The notes under the pieces are model-generated. The model searched no databases and was not told where the DNA came from. It saw nothing but the letters and a program-made list of their open reading frames with translations. 64,000 bases of DNA from Sulfobacillus thermosulfidooxidans DSM 9293 (lineage in GTDB: Bacteria > Bacillota > Sulfobacillia > Sulfobacillales > Sulfobacillaceae), in the NCBI RefSeq assembly GCF_900176145.1, contig NZ_FWWY01000001.1, forward strand, positions 2,849,444 to 2,913,443. Direction: 5' to 3'. The translations under genes were made by a program, and so were the position numbers. This document shows positions 8,644 through 17,150 of this stretch, piece after piece; the first letter of the stretch is position 1, and the number at the start of each line of letters is the position of its first letter.

Positions 8644-9350
8644 TGAACGCGCTCGTCGTTGACGCCGAAGCCATGGCGGAATTTTTGGATAAAGCAGAAT
8701 CGTTGATCTCCGAAGCCGACTTCCGGCACTGGAACGAAGTTCTCATTACTCGCTCCCAATCCGTCATGACAGCCCTATATGATGATGTTTACTGTTGGCA
8801 TGTCGTACCTGCTACTGCTCGCATTAAAGCCGAGCAACACGAGCCATGGATTGAGAGAGAACAGCAAATGCGAAAGGCTGTAGAACACAATCCAAATCAG
8901 GTTGTAGAACTCTTGGTCCAAAGTCAGGCTCCCGCATGGCTATGGGAATGGGCAACATTTTGGCTAGCCAATACCTATCCTCACGATTACGTGTGGTGGT
9001 CCCGGTGGATGTACCGTGCTGATAGTCAAACTGGTGCAGTGGCTTTGATTGTGAGCGATCCGAGTTGTCTAAAGACCGATTTTCGCAACCTCTATTCGTC
9101 TATTAATCAGGCGGGACAGTTTACGGAACAGATACTAGACGGCTGGCACCGGTTATCGTTGATCGACACTCCTTATCGACATCTTGTGGCATTGGCCATG
9201 GTTTATGCCGTCTACCTTTTTACCATGACATCATGGCGTTTAACAGACGAATTTACCCAGGTTTTACCGCCTTTTTCTAAAGTGGTGGCAAGCCTTTTAG
9301 GGATTCCAAGATGGGAGGGTTATGTCGTTGCAAAAAGCAAAAGCCATTGA
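8643..9350 (+). CDS. sHdr-associated hypothetical protein
   Basis: A 235-residue protein of no known biochemical function that occupies the position of the conserved 'hyp' gene following shdrA in sHdr clusters. It is rich in Trp and helical segments, with few cysteines and no metal motif. The ATG overlaps the shdrA stop by one base (TAATG), and its own end overlaps the next gene by 29 bases, so all three are translationally coupled. A structural or assembly role in the complex is inference from position. Confidence 0.8.
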   Translation: MNALVVDAEAMAEFLDKAESLISEADFRHWNEVLITRSQSVMTALYDDVYCWHVVPATARIKAEQHEPWIEREQQMRKAVEHNPNQVVELLVQSQAPAWLWEWATFWLANTYPHDYVWWSRWMYRADSQTGAVALIVSDPSCLKTDFRNLYSSINQAGQFTEQILDGWHRLSLIDTPYRHLVALAMVYAVYLFTMTSWRLTDEFTQVLPPFSKVVASLLGIPRWEGYVVAKSKSH

Positions 9351-10611
9351 ATTAGACGTTGCGGTTGTCGACGGGGTCGAATTGTCTGGCTCATGGAACC
9401 GGATGTTTGTTCCGCGCGCGATATCCGAATACGATTTGTCCGTATTAGACGAAATCACCAGTATACCGGGGGCGGAGTCTCTAGGATATTGTTATCAATG
9501 CGGCAAATGCACGGCAGTTTGTCCGGTGGATACTGTAGGAGACTACTCACCTCGAAAGATATTTCGTCGCACGCAACTGGGGGCGTCATTAATCGATTCT
9601 CCTGATTTGTGGTTGTGTACGACCTGCCGGAACTGCTTACGCGTATGTCCGAAAGAAGTCAACATGATCAAGATTATGCCTGCGGTGAGAGAACAAGCCG
9701 TCTTACAAGGCAAAGCTCCAGAAGAGTTGTTAACGGCATTCGAAAATACGGCGCGCTATGGTAATCCCATCGGCGAATCTCCCCGCAAACGAGCGGAGTG
9801 GACCAAATCGGCGGGTGTTCCCGTGCCCATTATGTCGCAAAAAAAAGCTCCGGTTGACGTGTTGTGGTTTGTCGAATGTTACCCCGCCTATCATCCTCGT
9901 GGAAAAGAAGCATCCATTGCTCTGGCTAGAATTTTTGACGCCCTTCATGTCGATTTCGGCATTTTAGGGACCGAGGAGAAATGCGCGGGAGATTCCCAAC
10001 GGATGGCGGGCGAACGGGGCTTATTTGAGATGTTGGCAGAACACAACATTAAGATGTTGTCAAAATACACGTTTAACCAGATTGTTGTGACGGATCCGCA
10101 TGCTTATAATGCGTTTCTCCACGAATATCCCAAAATGGGCGGAGAATGGCCCGTACAGCACTATACACAATATCTGTCACAACGCCTATCTGATTTAGCC
10201 TTTGTCCGGGATATTCCCAAACGAATCACCTTCCACGATCCCTGTTATTTAGGACGCCACAACGGTGAATACGAGGCACCCAGACGGTTATTAAATGCCT
10301 TGCCAGGGGCCGAACTGGTTGAAATGGGTCATTGCCGTGAAACATCTTATTGCTGTGGCGGAGGCGGTGGCGGCATGTGGCTTGACAGTTTTACCCGCGA
10401 TTACTCCAGTCAAAGACTGTCGGAAAAACGCGTGCGGGAAGCCGTAGAATATGGCGCCGACATTTTAGCTGTGACATGTCCCTATGAAGTGCCTCGATTT
10501 GAAGATGCAGTGAAATCAACCGGTAATGCCGGAAAACTTGCGGTTATGGATATCGCTGAACTTGTGGCCTACAGCATGGGCTTAATTGACGAACTTGTGA
10601 TGGCTCATTAA
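9322..10611 (+). CDS. Fused HdrC-HdrB (HdrD-like) iron-sulfur subunit of the sHdr system
   Basis: The 429-residue protein joins an HdrC-like part and an HdrB-like part. Two complete [4Fe-4S] motifs are C57/C60/C63/C67 and C99/C102/C105/C109. The C-terminal half has a good CCG repeat (HDPCYLGRHN, YCCGGGGGG, VTCPYE) and a poorer first one (VECYPAY, EEKCAGDSQR). From memory, sHdr clusters that carry etf genes use a single fused protein (called sHdrB3) where others have separate C2 and B2; this gene fits that place, directly before etfBA. It probably passes electrons between sHdrA and the flavoprotein. GGGAGG lies before the ATG. Confidence 0.85.
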   Translation: MSLQKAKAIELDVAVVDGVELSGSWNRMFVPRAISEYDLSVLDEITSIPGAESLGYCYQCGKCTAVCPVDTVGDYSPRKIFRRTQLGASLIDSPDLWLCTTCRNCLRVCPKEVNMIKIMPAVREQAVLQGKAPEELLTAFENTARYGNPIGESPRKRAEWTKSAGVPVPIMSQKKAPVDVLWFVECYPAYHPRGKEASIALARIFDALHVDFGILGTEEKCAGDSQRMAGERGLFEMLAEHNIKMLSKYTFNQIVVTDPHAYNAFLHEYPKMGGEWPVQHYTQYLSQRLSDLAFVRDIPKRITFHDPCYLGRHNGEYEAPRRLLNALPGAELVEMGHCRETSYCCGGGGGGMWLDSFTRDYSSQRLSEKRVREAVEYGADILAVTCPYEVPRFEDAVKSTGNAGKLAVMDIAELVAYSMGLIDELVMAH

Positions 10612-10636
10612 CCCGACAAGGAGGACGAATGAGGAT

Positions 10637-11404
10637 ATGAAGATAGCAGTTCTCTTCAAAGCCGTTCCAGACTTAGTGGAAGATATTGCGCTTGACGAGG
10701 AATCAGGGGAAATTCTCTATGACGATATGAGTTATGTACCCAGTGAATGGGATGATCAAGCCTTGGAAGAGGCGTTGTTGATTAAAGAAGAATCCGGAGG
10801 GGAAGTCACGGCGATCACCGTCGATACCGGTGACAGCGATAACATGCTCTATACGGCGTTGGCTAAAGGCGCTGATCATGCTGTGAAATTGGTTGGTGAT
10901 TTTGATCCCTCCCTATCTAACCGCAGCCGAGCGCAAATTTTGAGTGAGTATATTCGTCAACAGGATTTTGATTTGGTCTTATCTGGAGTGCAAGCCATTG
11001 ACGACATCGACGGTCAAATACCCGGACTCGTGGCAGGCATTTTAGGATGGCCACACGCTTCCGTTGTCACCGAAGTGCATGTCACCGGGAACACCGTCAT
11101 CTTGCGCCAGGAATATGCTGGGGGTGTCGTGGCGGAAATTCAAACACCGACACCGGTCGTGATGGGAATTCAAGCCGCCCGCAAGCCTCCTCGCTATGCT
11201 TCCATTGCAAAGGTTCGTCAGGTGGCTAAATCAGCACAAATTGAAGAGGTTGAGATGGCTATGCCAACAGTGCCTCAATTGGAAATTCGCCGCTTTTATA
11301 AACCCGTAGCAGCTGGTCATGCCGAAATGATCGATGGGGATGTTGACGAAGTGGCTGCTCGCATAATCGAAATTCTGCAAGAACGGAACTTAGTGAGGAG
11401 GTAA
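10637..11404 (+). CDS. etfB: Electron transfer flavoprotein beta subunit
   Basis: EtfB family, 255 residues. It begins KIAVLFKAVPD, has the typical nucleotide-binding pattern DTGDSDNMLYTALAKGADH and the SGVQAIDDIDGQIPGLVAGILGWP segment, and ends with the helix that binds EtfA. With EtfA it forms a soluble one- or two-electron carrier. Within this operon it is likely to accept electrons from the sHdr complex rather than from acyl-CoA dehydrogenases. ACAAGGAGG lies before the gene, with an ATG at 10637; etfA follows after five bases. Confidence 0.93.
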   Translation: MKIAVLFKAVPDLVEDIALDEESGEILYDDMSYVPSEWDDQALEEALLIKEESGGEVTAITVDTGDSDNMLYTALAKGADHAVKLVGDFDPSLSNRSRAQILSEYIRQQDFDLVLSGVQAIDDIDGQIPGLVAGILGWPHASVVTEVHVTGNTVILRQEYAGGVVAEIQTPTPVVMGIQAARKPPRYASIAKVRQVAKSAQIEEVEMAMPTVPQLEIRRFYKPVAAGHAEMIDGDVDEVAARIIEILQERNLVRR

Positions 11405-11409
11405 ATGTT

Positions 11410-12360
11410 ATGGGTCCGATACTGGTGATGATGGAAAATGGTGAAACAGGATTTACCGAGTCTAGCAGAGAACTAATCAGCAAGGCGCGGGAATTGGCCA
11501 CTCAATTGGGTGTTGCTTCGGTGGCCGTGGGATTTGGACCGAGTGCAGAGGACCATCTGCGACATCTTGGGGTGGACCGGGTTATAGCGGTAGCCGATCC
11601 CGCGTTAAGTCAATACAATCCGTTGGCTTATGAAACCGTTTTGAGCCGCATCATTGAGCAAGTCCAACCGTATATCACCTTGATGTCTAATACGACGTTA
11701 GGGCTCGATTTAGGGGCCGGCGTGGCCGCCCAAGAAAACCTCCCTTTGATTGCCTATTGTAGTGATCTCGCCATCAACGGCGATGAACTCGTGGCCACCT
11801 GTCAAGTCTTTGCTGGCAAACTGATGGCCGAGATTCGTGTTCCGGATCAAGGGGCCGTGATCACTGTGATGCCTGGGGCCTGGGCTGCGTATAACGAACC
11901 CGGTGATCCGGAACGGGAAGTCCTATCCGTTGATGTGCCCCAAACTATGAATGTCTTGCAAACCATTGAACCCGAAAAAGGTGATGTGGATATTACCAAA
12001 GCGGACATTTTGGTTAGTGTGGGGCGAGGTATTGAAAGTCCGGATAACTTGCCTCTGGCCGAAGAATTGGCCGAAGCCATTGGTGGAGTGGTGAGTTGTT
12101 CGCGTCCTGTGGTGGATGCCGGGTGGCTTCCTAAAGCACGCCAAGTAGGAAAGTCAGGGCAAACCGTCAAGCCTAAACTGTATCTCGCATTGGGTATTTC
12201 CGGCGCCCCCGAACATCTTCAAGGAATGCGTGATGCCGATTTGATAATTGCAGTCAACACGGATGAAAATGCATCCATTATGGATGTCGCGCATTACGGT
12301 ACGACCGTGGATATGTTGGAATTAATGCCGGTATTAGCGGAACGCCTAAGGGGGGAGTAG
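11410..12360 (+). CDS. etfA: Electron transfer flavoprotein alpha subunit
   Basis: EtfA family, 316 residues. The N-terminal half is the EtfB-like domain; the C-terminal half (about 195-316) is the FAD domain with SVGRGIESPDNLPLAEELA, a SRPVVDAGWLP stretch, GISGAPEHLQGM and IIAVNTDENASIMDVAHYG, all diagnostic. GTGAGGAGG lies before the ATG. It is followed after one base by the membrane oxidoreductase gene, so the three etf-linked genes are co-translated. Paired with EtfB it should carry electrons to the membrane protein. Confidence 0.94.
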   Translation: MGPILVMMENGETGFTESSRELISKARELATQLGVASVAVGFGPSAEDHLRHLGVDRVIAVADPALSQYNPLAYETVLSRIIEQVQPYITLMSNTTLGLDLGAGVAAQENLPLIAYCSDLAINGDELVATCQVFAGKLMAEIRVPDQGAVITVMPGAWAAYNEPGDPEREVLSVDVPQTMNVLQTIEPEKGDVDITKADILVSVGRGIESPDNLPLAEELAEAIGGVVSCSRPVVDAGWLPKARQVGKSGQTVKPKLYLALGISGAPEHLQGMRDADLIIAVNTDENASIMDVAHYGTTVDMLELMPVLAERLRGE

Positions 12361-12361
12361 T

Positions 12362-14359
12362 GTGAGTGGCCAAGACATCTTAATGGTCTTAACCATCTTG
12401 ATGTTTGTCGCGGCAACCGTTTATTTCATTATTCGCATGCTCCCCATTTTTCGAGTGATGCAAAAGGCTCGCTCGACTAACCGTTTGGACAACTGGCCCA
12501 GTCGTCTCAGCTTTATGCTGGGCCAGGTCTTTGGTCATAAAAGATTATTGCGGCTGCGGTTATCTGGCGTTCTTCATTTCTTTATTTTTAGTGGATTCGT
12601 CGTGTTGTTTATTGATATCGTCGACGCCATTGGCCAAGTTTTTGTTCCCGGATTCCACTTGGATGCCCCTTTAGACTTTGTCGTTGACCTTTGGGTGGTA
12701 TTGGTCTTAGTGGGTTTGGTGCTGGCTGTCTATCAAAGAGCCGTGATAAAACCGGAACGTTATCACGGATCAGATGAGAAAGATGGTTACATCATCTTAG
12801 GGATGATTGGAATCATCATGATTGGCATTATTCTTCATGAATCCTTCTATCCCTTTGCGGCGCCGTATTTATATCATGTGCATGCGCAGTTGGATCCTTG
12901 GGGCTTTTTGGGATACGCGCTAGGTCATGTGTGGATGAGTACGGGGCTCGCTTATCATCCAGCGATTGCCGAAACGGGTTACATTTTGGGTTATCTTTTG
13001 GATATTGGCATGGTCTTAGCATTTTTGGCATATTTGCCGACCTCAAAACATCTTCATATATTTCTGGCTGTTCCCAGTATTTTCTTGCATAAGACGCGTC
13101 CCCATGGTGAACTGGTGCCACCGATGAAAGAGGACGAAGGGATGGCCATTCGAACATTTGAGGACATGAACTGGAAAGATGTATTGGACTTGTTCACATG
13201 CACGGAGTGTGGACGATGCCAAGCCGTTTGCCCCGCTCATGCTGCGGGCCAACCGTTGTCGCCCAAAATGGTGATCTTGGAACTGCGCGATGCCTTGCGC
13301 CGGGAATTATCCGGTAAAGACCCTGAGCCATTAGCGGGTGGGGTCGTGAGTGCGGCAGAATTATGGTCTTGCACAACCTGTGGAGCCTGTCAGGAAGCTT
13401 GCCCCGTATTTATTGAACACGTTCCCAAGATTGCGGGCTTGCGGGCGGCTCTCCTCGAAGATGGTGATGTGGATAAGAACAGTCAAAAGGTGCTGGTGGG
13501 GTGGGACCGCCAGGGAAACTCTTTTGGTCAGCCGCAGCGTAAACGGCCGGCATGGACGAAAGGTCTCGACGTAGCTATCAAAGATGCCCGCAAGGAACCG
13601 GTGGATTGGCTATGGTTCGTTGGAGACTTTGCCTCATATGATCCGCGGCTGCAAGAGCTCTCGAGATTGGTTGCACAACTGTTGCAACGTGCCGGCATCG
13701 ATTTCGGTATTCTCTATGAGGGGGAATCCAATGCGGGCAATGAGGCTTTGCGTATGGGCGAATACGGATTATTTGAAACCTTGGCCCATAAGAATCTGAA
13801 ATGGTTGGAAGAGGCCCAATACAACCAGATTTTCACGACTGATCCTCACTCATTTAACGCGCTGCGAAACGAATATCGCAAATTTGGATTTGAGAAACCG
13901 GTAAGACACTATACCCAAGCATTTCTCGATTTGATTGAACAAGGACGATTATCCCCAGCTCCTTTGGATATTCGAGTCACCTATCATGACCCGTGCTACT
14001 TAGGGCGTTGGAACCGGGTTTTTGACGCGCCCAGGCAACTGTTGGAAAAAATGGGCGTGGAATTGGTCGAGATGCCGAGGCATGGCCCTAACAGTTTTTG
14101 CTGTGGTGCTGGCGGCGGCAGAATTTGGATGGAAGAGGTCGGTGTAAAAGAACGTCCAGCCGACAATCGCATTCGCGAAGCCGTTGCATTACCGGATGTG
14201 AACTATTTTGTGGTGGCCTGTCCTAAAGATATGTCGATGTTTTCAGCGGCCGTGCAAAGTACGGGAAATGAAGACCGCATCAAGGTGGTTGATGTCGCAG
14301 AATTGCTGGCTCAGGCCGTGGGACTGATAGTCCCTGAAACAGCTGTCGCTATGAAATGA
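12362..14359 (+). CDS. Membrane Fe-S / cytochrome-b-like ETF:menaquinone oxidoreductase (HdrDE-type)
   Basis: A 665-residue protein. About five transmembrane segments lie in residues 5-27, 69-92, 108-125, 143-160 and 205-225, with His in or near membrane helices (GVLHFF, KHLHIFLAVP) suiting haem b. Then come two [4Fe-4S] motifs (C280/C283/C286/C290 and C337/C340/C343/C347) and an HdrD-type CCG domain (HDPCYLGRWN, FCCGAGGG, VACPKDM). This order is that of the membrane ETF:menaquinone oxidoreductase (EMO/FadF) family. Its place right after etfBA suggests that electrons from sulfur oxidation enter the quinone pool here. The GTG start has AAGGGGGGAG upstream. Haem content is inferred. Confidence 0.87.
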   Translation: MSGQDILMVLTILMFVAATVYFIIRMLPIFRVMQKARSTNRLDNWPSRLSFMLGQVFGHKRLLRLRLSGVLHFFIFSGFVVLFIDIVDAIGQVFVPGFHLDAPLDFVVDLWVVLVLVGLVLAVYQRAVIKPERYHGSDEKDGYIILGMIGIIMIGIILHESFYPFAAPYLYHVHAQLDPWGFLGYALGHVWMSTGLAYHPAIAETGYILGYLLDIGMVLAFLAYLPTSKHLHIFLAVPSIFLHKTRPHGELVPPMKEDEGMAIRTFEDMNWKDVLDLFTCTECGRCQAVCPAHAAGQPLSPKMVILELRDALRRELSGKDPEPLAGGVVSAAELWSCTTCGACQEACPVFIEHVPKIAGLRAALLEDGDVDKNSQKVLVGWDRQGNSFGQPQRKRPAWTKGLDVAIKDARKEPVDWLWFVGDFASYDPRLQELSRLVAQLLQRAGIDFGILYEGESNAGNEALRMGEYGLFETLAHKNLKWLEEAQYNQIFTTDPHSFNALRNEYRKFGFEKPVRHYTQAFLDLIEQGRLSPAPLDIRVTYHDPCYLGRWNRVFDAPRQLLEKMGVELVEMPRHGPNSFCCGAGGGRIWMEEVGVKERPADNRIREAVALPDVNYFVVACPKDMSMFSAAVQSTGNEDRIKVVDVAELLAQAVGLIVPETAVAMK

Positions 14360-14378
14360 AATCAAGGAGGAGACCGTC

Positions 14379-14816
14379 ATGGCTGAGGTGCACGGGTGTA
14401 ACATACCGGAAGATCGTTATTATTGGATCGAAAAACACGTATGGGCTAAACCGGAAGGGGATGTCGTCCTGGTCGGACTGACCGATGTGGCCCAGAGTTT
14501 GGCTGGCAAGATCATTGTCGTTAACCTAAAATCAGCGGGCAAAACATTGGCTCGTGGCAAGAGTGGCGGAACATTGGAGAGCGGAAAATGGGTGGGATCC
14601 ATTCCCACCCCGGTGGCAGGGGAGGTGATAGAGGTCAATGGAGCCGTTAAAGCCAATCCCGGGTTGGTCAATGAAGATCCTTACGGAGAAGGATGGCTAT
14701 TAAAAGTCAAACCCTCTAATTGGGATGAGGATGCCAAAGCCTTAGTAACGGGAGAAACAGGCGTGGCTTCATACCGTGAAAAATTAGAACAAGACGGGAT
14801 TCATTGTCAAAAATAG
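14379..14816 (+). CDS. lbpA: Lipoate-binding protein LbpA (GcvH-like), copy 1
   Basis: A 145-residue GcvH-like lipoyl-domain protein. The lipoyl lysine is K70 in TLESGKWVGSIPTPV, corresponding to the ESxK site of GcvH. It ends with DGIHCQK, so a cysteine sits near the C-terminus. No glycine cleavage genes are nearby; instead it lies inside the sHdr operon, as do the dedicated lipoate-binding proteins required for sulfur oxidation, where the lipoyl arm is thought to carry the sulfur substrate. AAGGAGG lies before the ATG. It is paired with a second copy, sharing the spacing around the lysine. Confidence 0.92.
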   Translation: MAEVHGCNIPEDRYYWIEKHVWAKPEGDVVLVGLTDVAQSLAGKIIVVNLKSAGKTLARGKSGGTLESGKWVGSIPTPVAGEVIEVNGAVKANPGLVNEDPYGEGWLLKVKPSNWDEDAKALVTGETGVASYREKLEQDGIHCQK

Positions 14817-14827
14817 GGGGGAGAGGC

Positions 14828-15307
14828 GTGTCACAAGTATTTGCATGTGAATTCCCCGATCATTTGTGGTTTGATGTGGAACGTGATGTGTGGATTGAGT
14901 GTTTACCTTCAGGAACCTTGCGTATTGGCATGACCGACCCTGCTCAAACGCGCGCAGGGAAAATCCTTCATGTGAGAGGACGGCCTGGGAAAGCAGTAAA
15001 AGCCGGAAAAAATGTGGCAACTATCGAATCAGCAAAGTGGGTGGGCCCATTTCCCGCACCGGTGGATGGCACGGTTGTGCGTGTGAATGAGATCGTTTTG
15101 AGAGACCCCAACATGATCAATCGCGATCCCTATGGAGAAGGATGGGTAGCGGAACTGCAACCAGGGGGTGAATGGCTGAGTCCACATCTGATAAAAGGTG
15201 CGGACGTGGCGGCCATTTACCGGGAAAAGCTTCAAGAAGAAGGGATTACCTGTATGCGGTGCGCTCCGATTGAAGAGACCATGAGTGACTCCGATGATGC
15301 TTTATGA
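14828..15307 (+). CDS. lbpA: Lipoate-binding protein LbpA (GcvH-like), copy 2
   Basis: A second lipoyl-domain protein of 159 residues with lipoyl lysine K70 in TIESAKWVGPFPAPV. It has three or more extra cysteines compared with copy 1, including a CMRC pair near the C-terminus and a C-terminal acidic tail. GTG at 14828 is the start because AGGGGGGAG lies directly before it; a TTG further up would overlap copy 1. It shares roughly half its residues with copy 1, so the pair arose by duplication but has diverged, which hints at separate partners. Confidence 0.9.
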   Translation: MSQVFACEFPDHLWFDVERDVWIECLPSGTLRIGMTDPAQTRAGKILHVRGRPGKAVKAGKNVATIESAKWVGPFPAPVDGTVVRVNEIVLRDPNMINRDPYGEGWVAELQPGGEWLSPHLIKGADVAAIYREKLQEEGITCMRCAPIEETMSDSDDAL

Positions 15308-15322
15308 AATGGAGGAAACACG

Positions 15323-16399
15323 GTGCGGTATCTCGATTTAGGAACAGTCAAGCGGGAAATATCTCAAGCGGTCTATCATGCCTTAGCTGAGCGAATGAGA
15401 CCACATGACGAAATCACACTGGTGACTGTTAGTCCTGATCGTCCCTATGTTTGTGTCGGTTATCATCAACTGGCCAGCCGAGAAATCGATCGGGCATTTT
15501 GTGAGGCCCATCAAATATTAGTGGGACGACGATTTGTAGGAGGTGGTGCCGTTTATCTCGATCACGGTCAAGTTTTTTGGCATCTGTTATTGCCGACACC
15601 TCGGGGACCGGTTGAGGACTTGTACCGAGAAATTCTCAAGGCTCCCATTGAAACGTACCAGCAAATGGGGATTAACGCGCAATTTCGCCCCGTCAATGAC
15701 ATTGTAGTTGGGCCACGGAAAATCGGGGGAACTGGCGCATCGACGATGGGAACGACCACCGTCATTGTGGGAAGTCTGTTATTTGACTTTAATATCGAAT
15801 TAATGGCGCGTGTCTTAAAAGTCCCGTCCGAAAAATTTCGCGATAAAATGATTTCGAGTCTCAGCGAGTATATGACCACAATTAACCAGGAACTTGGCCA
15901 ACCGCCTGAACGCCAGATGGTTGTTGCCAAACTCGTAGACAATTTTTCCCGGCTACTAAACGAACCTGTGCATCATGATCAGTTAACAGCCGAAGAAGAG
16001 GCGGATATTGAGCAGTATGCGTTGAAATTATTTGATCCCGAGTTTGTATACCGGGGTGAGAGAGGATTATTTCATTCCGGAATCAAGATTCGCTCGGGCG
16101 TGTTTCTGCATGAAGGAGTTTTTAAAGCCCCTGGGGGACTACTTCGACTAATATATCGTGTGAACGACGGAGTGTTTGACGATGTCAACTTTAGTGGTGA
16201 TTTCTTCATGGAACCATGGGATAGTTCAGCGGTGGAAGATTTTCAAGGATATCTTCAGGGACGGTTAGTGAACGAACAAAATGTGGAGGAAGCGGCTCGC
16301 CAGTTATTTGAAAAGGTGTCGATACCCGGGGTTGTCGCCTCGGATATCGTGGAATGTTTTCGGCGTGCCGAAAGCACCGAACAATCTTCTGTGCGGTAA
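15323..16399 (+). CDS. slpl: Lipoate-protein ligase for the sulfur-oxidation lipoyl proteins (sLpl(AB)-type)
   Basis: A 358-residue LplA-like ligase with an N-terminal catalytic domain containing RRFVGGGAVYLD (residues 69-80) and the lysine motif PRKIGGTGAS (K133). A C-terminal domain resembling LplB/accessory domains follows, so the two halves usually encoded apart are fused. Its place straight after two lipoate-binding proteins marks it as the dedicated ligase that lipoylates them, as known for sHdr gene clusters. GGAGG lies before the GTG start. The substrate (free lipoate or octanoate) cannot be told from the sequence. Confidence 0.88.
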   Translation: MRYLDLGTVKREISQAVYHALAERMRPHDEITLVTVSPDRPYVCVGYHQLASREIDRAFCEAHQILVGRRFVGGGAVYLDHGQVFWHLLLPTPRGPVEDLYREILKAPIETYQQMGINAQFRPVNDIVVGPRKIGGTGASTMGTTTVIVGSLLFDFNIELMARVLKVPSEKFRDKMISSLSEYMTTINQELGQPPERQMVVAKLVDNFSRLLNEPVHHDQLTAEEEADIEQYALKLFDPEFVYRGERGLFHSGIKIRSGVFLHEGVFKAPGGLLRLIYRVNDGVFDDVNFSGDFFMEPWDSSAVEDFQGYLQGRLVNEQNVEEAARQLFEKVSIPGVVASDIVECFRRAESTEQSSVR

Positions 16400-16433
16400 A
16401 GATTTTGATAAGCCATGAAAGGATGTGGAACGC

Positions 16434-16676
16434 ATGAGTACTCCTGTTGAAGCCGATTTAAAAGTTGATGCATCCGGACTCAAGTGCCCGATGCCTGTTA
16501 TTCGAGCGAAAAAAGGTATCACCAGCGTAGAAGTGGGTCAGGTGGTGGAAATTCTGAGTACCGATCCCGGATCGATGGCAGATTTCAAAGCTTGGGCACG
16601 GTCAACGGGCCATGAACTGCTTCTGGCAGAACAACAAGGTGAAGTCTTTCGGTTTTTAATCCGCCGCACGAAATAG
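16434..16676 (+). CDS. tusA: TusA sulfur carrier protein
   Basis: An 80-residue TusA/SirA-fold protein with the diagnostic DASGLKCPMPV segment; C18 is the sulfur-carrying residue. ATG at 16434 is chosen since GAAAGGA lies ten bases before it; an in-frame GTG at 16425 is too close to that site. In sulfur oxidisers TusA ferries protein-bound sulfane sulfur between rhodanese/DsrE proteins and the sHdr machinery. It is in line with the lipoate ligase gene upstream and a DsrE gene downstream. Confidence 0.94.
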   Translation: MSTPVEADLKVDASGLKCPMPVIRAKKGITSVEVGQVVEILSTDPGSMADFKAWARSTGHELLLAEQQGEVFRFLIRRTK

Positions 16677-16703
16677 TCAGGGAGAAGAAGAAAGGAGTCT
16701 ATT

Positions 16704-17084
16704 ATGTCCACAGACGTGAAGAAATATCTCTACATCCTAACTACGGGACCCGAAGTAGCTTACCGTGCCGCTTCCCCGTTCTTTTTAGCAACGACTGCCG
16801 CTTTGATGGATCATGATGTGTCTATGGTCTTTACCATTCGAGCGACGGCTCTTTTAAAGCGTGGTGTCGCGGAAGAGTTAACGGTTAAAGAAGGTGGTGA
16901 TGGGGCGCGGCTACAGTTTTTTATTGATCAGGCCCGTGATGCCGGGGTGAAATTTTATGTGTGTGCTCCGAGTTTGGACTTAAATGATTGTACATTGGAG
17001 GATCTGATTGAAACAGAAGGTGTGGTTGGAGGCAGTGCTGTGAATGAAATGGCGCTCGAATCCGATGTGGTGATTACCTTTTAA
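16704..17084 (+). CDS. dsrE: DsrE-family sulfur relay protein
   Basis: A 126-residue DsrE/TusD-fold protein. It starts with KYLYILTTGPEVAYRAASPF and has a cysteine in KFYVCAPSLDLNDC at the position used for sulfur transfer in this fold; a second cysteine follows eight residues later. It differs from the DsrE2-type protein at the operon start. AAAGGAG lies before the ATG. Directly after tusA, it most likely exchanges sulfur with TusA. It is the last sulfur-relay gene before a hairpin and the GAF protein. Confidence 0.9.
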   Translation: MSTDVKKYLYILTTGPEVAYRAASPFFLATTAALMDHDVSMVFTIRATALLKRGVAEELTVKEGGDGARLQFFIDQARDAGVKFYVCAPSLDLNDCTLEDLIETEGVVGGSAVNEMALESDVVITF

Positions 17085-17096
17085 AGGAGTTAAAGG

Positions 17097-17123
17097 AGGA
17101 GGCTCCGTAATCGTGAGCCTCCT
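17097..17123 (+). other. Perfect 9-bp hairpin between dsrE and the GAF gene
   Basis: AGGAGGCTC pairs with GAGCCTCCT around a nine-base loop. No T-run follows, so it is not a standard terminator; it could be an mRNA stabiliser or a stem that hides the ribosome-site-like AAAGGAGG in its 5' arm. Only the structure itself is certain. Confidence 0.55.
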
Positions 17124-17150
17124 GAAAGTTAGACGAATGAGGATGAGTCG

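Noticed and set aside
5608-10611. Methanogen-type heterodisulfide reductase
   Set aside because: No F420 hydrogenase or long HdrA; TusA, DsrE and lipoyl proteins show the sulfur-oxidising type.
14379-15307. Glycine cleavage H proteins
   Set aside because: No gcvT or gcvP nearby; they lie in an sHdr operon with their own ligase, so LbpA is the better call.
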